Source: AP-15 sp963772295 (GTDB lineage: Bacteria > Pseudomonadota > Alphaproteobacteria > ATCC43930 > CGMCC-115725). From it: a stretch of DNA of 64,000 nt. The notes beneath the pieces are model-generated. The model saw only the letters and a list, made by a program, of their open reading frames with translations, was not told where the DNA came from and did not search any database. This document shows positions 60,652 through 64,000 of this stretch, piece by piece. Within the stretch, counting starts at the first letter, position 1. Each line of letters starts with the position of its first letter. The stretch lies in NCBI GenBank assembly GCA_963772295.1, contig CAVYWO010000017.1, forward strand, positions 682,001-746,000, given 5' to 3'. Made by a program: the position numbers and the translations under genes.

Positions 60652-60918
60652 ATGACCGGCTCGTCGGCCGGCGCGGGAGCGTCTGCGAGCACGAGGCCGA
60701 AGCTCCTCGGTATCTACACGGCGTGGCGGTTGCGCGCCTATGGCGGCGCGATCGCCGTGCTCTATGCGGCGCCGCTCGTCTTCGGCTATCGCCACGGGGC
60801 TGTGGCCGGTAAACGGCCGGGGGGGCGACCTTCACGGATTTTTCCGGCGGTCGGACGCGCGGCCCTGCTCGGCGAGGCGGCGGGAGGCGCCGTGCTTGTC
60901 GGCAGTGACGATGGCTGA
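60652..60918 (+). pseudogene. Duplicated 5' fragment of a GT87 gene
   Basis: Residues KLLGIYTAWRLRAYGGAIAV and FGYRHGAVAGKRP copy the start of paralogue D. At DNA level 60721-60873 is nearly identical to 62293-62453. An extra G in the run at about 60797 (CACGGGGCTG against CACGGGCTG) throws the frame off. It runs directly into the start of paralogue C. Confidence 0.7.
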
Positions 60919-62212
60919 GTCTCGCGTCCGAGAACCATCGACCGACCCGACGGGAGTGCGGCTCGTCGGCATTTTCCAACCGTGGCGCCTGCAGGCTTAC
61001 GGCTATACCCTTGCCGGGGTGTACGCCTTGTTGTGGCTAGGACTTTACGCGTGGGGTGGCTTCCCCGTGGATCGCGTCGGCAGGCCGACCTTGAATGACT
61101 TTACGGCCTTTTGGATTGCCGGAAAGCAGGCGCTGCACGGTAAGGTGGCCGTGTTATACGAACCAAGGCAATTCGAGAATATCCAGGAGGCAATAACCGG
61201 ACCGAAGCCCTCAAACGAAAGTTTCTATCTCAATTGGGCTTATCCGCCGATTTTCTTTTTCGTGCTGGCGCCATTGGCGATGCTTCCGTACCTTCCCGCG
61301 TTTCTAGGCTGGGAAGCGTTGACCTTGCTGGGGTGCATTGCCGTCGTCTTTCTGATCGTTCGCCGTCGGGCGGCGATCGCGGTGCTTCTCGCATCGCCCT
61401 TCACCGCCTGGAATTTCGACGAGGGGCAGAGCGGGTTCCTGACCGCCGCTCTGGTCGGCGCGTCGCTGTTGAGCCTCGAACGCCGGCCGGTGCTCGCCGG
61501 CATGTTCCTCGGCTGTCTCACTTACAAGCCGCAATTCGGCATCTTGTTTCCGGTCGCTTTGATTGCTGCAAAACAATGGCGCGCCATCGCCAGCGCGGTG
61601 ACCATGTTTGCCGTGCTGACCGCGGCCTCGATTGCCCTGTTCGGGATGGCGCCTTTGAGGACGCTGCCGCACGAACTGCTCGAACACGCCGACATGTACC
61701 TGTTTCGCGATCACCCCTATGCAATGGGATGGGCCAATTACCAGACTTTTTACGGATTGGTCCGTGATCTGCACGGTGGCGCCACGCTGGCGTGGCTGGT
61801 CCAAGGCTGCGTCACGACCGGCCTCGCCGCGGCCGTGTGGCAGGTTTGGCGTTCGCAGACGCGATATGCGCTCAAGGCCGCGTTCCTGTCGGCAGCAATC
61901 CTCATCGCCACCCCCTACGGCTTTGCCTACGACATGGCTGCGATTGTCATCCCGATCGCCTTCCTGGCGGCGGACCAAATACGCTGCGGGCTGCTGAAGG
62001 GCGAACAGACGACTTTGCTCGCGCTCTTTGCCGCGGGGCTGGCGGCTATTGCCAGCGTCCACCTTCTTCCGGTCGTCCCGCTCATGGTGATAGCGCTGAT
62101 CGGGCTGATTTTGCGCCGGGCCAAGGGCACCGACGGGTACGCGGGCCCGGCCCGTCTTCGCCCGGAAGTCGCCGAGGGCAAACCCGGGAGGCTTCGGATA
62201 CCGTCGTGGTGA
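60911..62212 (+). CDS. GT87-family membrane glycosyltransferase, paralogue C, 433 residues
   Basis: ATG 60911 (MAESRVREPSTDPTGVRLVG). Motifs: VGIFQPWRLQAYGYTLAGVY, PTLNDFTAFWIAGKQALHGK, NWAYPPIFFFVLAPLAMLPY, WNFDEGQSGFLTAALVGASL and LERRPVLAGMFLGCLTYKPQ then FGILFPVALIA, FAYDMAAIVIPIAFLAADQ. The stop overlaps a GTG start of paralogue D (GTGA). Confidence 0.83.
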   Translation: MAESRVREPSTDPTGVRLVGIFQPWRLQAYGYTLAGVYALLWLGLYAWGGFPVDRVGRPTLNDFTAFWIAGKQALHGKVAVLYEPRQFENIQEAITGPKPSNESFYLNWAYPPIFFFVLAPLAMLPYLPAFLGWEALTLLGCIAVVFLIVRRRAAIAVLLASPFTAWNFDEGQSGFLTAALVGASLLSLERRPVLAGMFLGCLTYKPQFGILFPVALIAAKQWRAIASAVTMFAVLTAASIALFGMAPLRTLPHELLEHADMYLFRDHPYAMGWANYQTFYGLVRDLHGGATLAWLVQGCVTTGLAAAVWQVWRSQTRYALKAAFLSAAILIATPYGFAYDMAAIVIPIAFLAADQIRCGLLKGEQTTLLALFAAGLAAIASVHLLPVVPLMVIALIGLILRRAKGTDGYAGPARLRPEVAEGKPGRLRIPSW

Positions 62213-63528
62213 ACGGGTTACCGTCGGTCCACCGCACCGACAGGATGGGCGGGGGTCGACCCGCAGCCCCGCTGCTGCTCGGCATTTTCAAGGCGTGGCG
62301 GTTGCGCGCCTATGGCGGCGCGATCGCCGCGCTCTATGCGGCGCTGCTCTGCTTCGGCTATCGCCACGGGCTGTGGCCGGTAAACGGCCGGGGGTGGCCG
62401 ACCTTCTCGGATTTTACCGACACCTGGGCGGTCGGACGCACAGCCCTGCTCGGCCATGCCGCGCTGGCCTACGACCCGACCGAATTCGTCAAAATCCAGA
62501 AACAGCTGGTCGGACCGCAACCGGTTTATATGCCGCATTGGCCCTACCCGCCGACCTATCTTCTGATCTTGGCGCCGCTTGCCGCGCTGCATTATTTGGC
62601 TGCCTTCTTCATCTTCGAGACGGTGACGTTGGCCGGCTGCGCCGCCGTCGTCTTCCTGATTGCGGGGCGCCGCCCGGCGGCGGTCGCGCTGGTGCTGGCG
62701 TCGCCGTTTGCGCTATGGAATTTCGCCTGCGGGCAAAGCGGGTTCTTGACCGCCTCGCTGGTCGGTGCCGCGCTCTTGGCGCTCGAACGCCGGCCGGTGC
62801 TGGCCGGGGTGTTTCTCGGCTGCCTTACCTACAAGCCACAATTCGGAATCCTGTTCCCGATCGCCCTCGTCGCCGCCGGCGAGTGGCGCGCCATCGCCGG
62901 CGCCGCCGCCACCGGGGCGTTCCTCGCGGGCGTCTCGGCGCTGGCGTTCGGCGCGCAGCCATGGGCCGCCTTTCCGCGGGAGCTCCTGGGACAGGCCGGC
63001 TTCAACCTGGCCTCGCCGGACAGCTCCTGGGGACTGTTCCATACCGCCTACGGCTCGATCCGGTATTTGGGCGGCAGCGCGGCGCTCGCCTGGGCCGCAC
63101 AAGCGATCCTCACATCGGGGCTTGCGACGATCGTTTGGCTCATCTGGCGCGCACCGGTGCGCTATCCGTTGAAAGCGGCCATATTGTCGGCCGGCGTGCT
63201 GCTGGCGACCCCTTACGCGCTCGCCCACGACATGGCGGCGATCGCCGTGACCGTGGCTTTCCTCGCCCGGGATCAGATCGACCAGGGGCTTCTGCGCGGC
63301 GAGCAGACGACCCTGCTCGCCTTGTTCGCCGCGAGTTTTGCGGTGATTCCGACGGTGGGACGCGCCCCCCTGGGTCTCATCGTGGCGCTGACCTTGCTAT
63401 GGCTGGTCCTGCGCCGGGTCCGGCAAGCCGCGGAATTCGACGGCTGGCTGCGGCCCGCGCGGCTGAGCCTCGGCGCGCCGGGAGCACGGAGCAGCAGACG
63501 CGGCGGCGATTGCGTGGCCGACACGTGA
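62209..63528 (+). CDS. GT87-family membrane glycosyltransferase, paralogue D, 439 residues
   Basis: I place the start at GTG 62209, which overlaps the stop of paralogue C; ATG 62245 (MGGGRPAAPLLLGIF) is an equally good choice. Motifs: GIFKAWRLRAYGGAIAALYA, PTFSDFTDTWAVGRTALLGH, YDPTEFVKIQKQL, HWPYPPTYLLILAPLAALHY, WNFACGQSGFLTASLVGAAL and LALERRPVLAGVFLGCLTYK, FLARDQIDQGLLRGEQTTLL. Last of the tandem set. Confidence 0.83.
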   Translation: MNGLPSVHRTDRMGGGRPAAPLLLGIFKAWRLRAYGGAIAALYAALLCFGYRHGLWPVNGRGWPTFSDFTDTWAVGRTALLGHAALAYDPTEFVKIQKQLVGPQPVYMPHWPYPPTYLLILAPLAALHYLAAFFIFETVTLAGCAAVVFLIAGRRPAAVALVLASPFALWNFACGQSGFLTASLVGAALLALERRPVLAGVFLGCLTYKPQFGILFPIALVAAGEWRAIAGAAATGAFLAGVSALAFGAQPWAAFPRELLGQAGFNLASPDSSWGLFHTAYGSIRYLGGSAALAWAAQAILTSGLATIVWLIWRAPVRYPLKAAILSAGVLLATPYALAHDMAAIAVTVAFLARDQIDQGLLRGEQTTLLALFAASFAVIPTVGRAPLGLIVALTLLWLVLRRVRQAAEFDGWLRPARLSLGAPGARSSRRGGDCVADT

Positions 63529-63714
63529 CCTCTCCGGATTTTGGCGCACGGGATCGGCTCGTGATAGTCCCCCACCGGCGTCGCCGACCCGTCAGGGATG
63601 AAATTCGCATTCCGCCCGCGATCCGGCTTTGGGACATCCTAAAAACTTTTTGAGACGATGTTGCCCGTCGACGGTTAAGCTTGATGCCGACACCCACGAC
63701 AAAAGGATTGACAC

Positions 63715-63891
63715 ATGCGCAAGCTCCTCGAACGTTTCGGGCGCGACGAGGACGGCCCGGCGATGGTCGAATACGGCCTCCTCGTCGGCCTGATCGCCCT
63801 CGTCGTCGCGGCCGCCGCCGTCCTTCTCGGTCAGGACATCTCGACCCTGTTCAGCGAGGCCGCGGCCTATTTGGGGACCATATCGCCCTGA
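63715..63891 (+). CDS. Flp/Fap-type pilin, 58 residues
   Basis: MRKLLERFGRDEDGPAMVEY then GLLVGLIALVVAAAAVLL. The Gly before the hydrophobic segment is the prepilin peptidase site, with Glu5 and Tyr6 of the mature form in PAMVEY, as in Flp pilins of Tad systems. Upstream 63529-63714 is gene-free and should carry its own promoter. No tad/cpa genes are seen within the remaining 109 bases. A surface adhesin component; probably separate from the polysaccharide cluster. Confidence 0.88.
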   Translation: MRKLLERFGRDEDGPAMVEYGLLVGLIALVVAAAAVLLGQDISTLFSEAAAYLGTISP

Positions 63892-64000
63892 ACCCGCGAA
63901 CCCGGTGCTCCGATCCAGACGGGGTCCACCCCGATGTTTGGTAAATCGGATCTTAAGATCAGTCTTCTGCGGCGCGGTTGTCGGCGACCAAGCGTGGGTG

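Overview
This is a high-GC window from an alphaproteobacterium. The support is a SciP/DUF1153 homologue, a Flp-type pilin, alphaproteobacterial-style integrase and phage genes, and a type VI secretion cluster; genus cannot be fixed from the sequence. A striking general feature is the number of genes interrupted by one- or two-base frameshifts or truncations. This means either real decay of an accessory region or residual indel errors in the assembly, and both should be kept in mind for every frameshift call.

Layout. 1-5.3 kb: the edge of a type VI secretion locus (tssK start, a collapsed tssJ, tagH), a broken AT-richer vgrG, unrecognised genes and a lipoprotein. 5.4-10.1 kb: small genes and remnants (SciP-like regulator, RecD2-like helicase scrap, YaiI/YqxD-family gene, UspA scrap). 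An IS4/Tn5-type insertion sequence has cut the YaiI-family gene; its transposase carries an N-terminal DruA/DUF4338-like domain, and it has clear terminal repeats and a 9-bp target duplication.

10.2-26.6 kb is a defence island. A plus-strand chain, overlapping through its first three genes, encodes an AAA+ ATPase (decayed), a SLOG plus TIR-like/NDT-like protein, a DEDDh exonuclease and a HEPN-motif protein. Facing it is a minus-strand operon of a zinc-ribbon adenine-type DNA methyltransferase, a PD-(D/E)XK nuclease, a STY4851/ECs_5259-type large protein (DruH-like) and a DEAD/DEAH helicase with a DUF1998-like C-terminus (DruE-like, split by one frameshift). This looks like a Druantia III core joined to a modification/cleavage pair. 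Upstream of it, at 26.99-27.16 kb, lies a row of about ten short perfect palindromes.

27.6-40.4 kb is a prophage- or satellite-like element. It holds a 41-residue tandem-repeat protein with a hypervariable dipeptide in each repeat, a phosphoribosyltransferase/SLOG pair, terminase-related genes, and a minus-strand replication and integration module (TOPRIM protein, zinc-finger primase, SF2 helicase, AlpA regulator, integrase). It ends at a 3' fragment of tRNA-Asn, the probable attachment site. No capsid, portal or tail genes are seen.

41.3-63.5 kb is a surface-polysaccharide region. It contains a GT39-like transferase, a flippase-like membrane protein, GT2 transferases, and sugar-nucleotide enzymes (dehydrogenase, Gfo/Idh/MocA oxidoreductase, DegT aminotransferases, hexapeptide acyltransferases, epimerase, C-methyltransferase-like protein). 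The dehydrogenase/oxidoreductase/aminotransferase/acetyltransferase set matches the Wbp-type route to acetamido-uronic acids. It also has at least five GT87 (DUF2029) paralogues plus fragments, three full-length genes being in tandem at 59.3-63.5 kb. The window closes with a Flp/Fap pilin gene.
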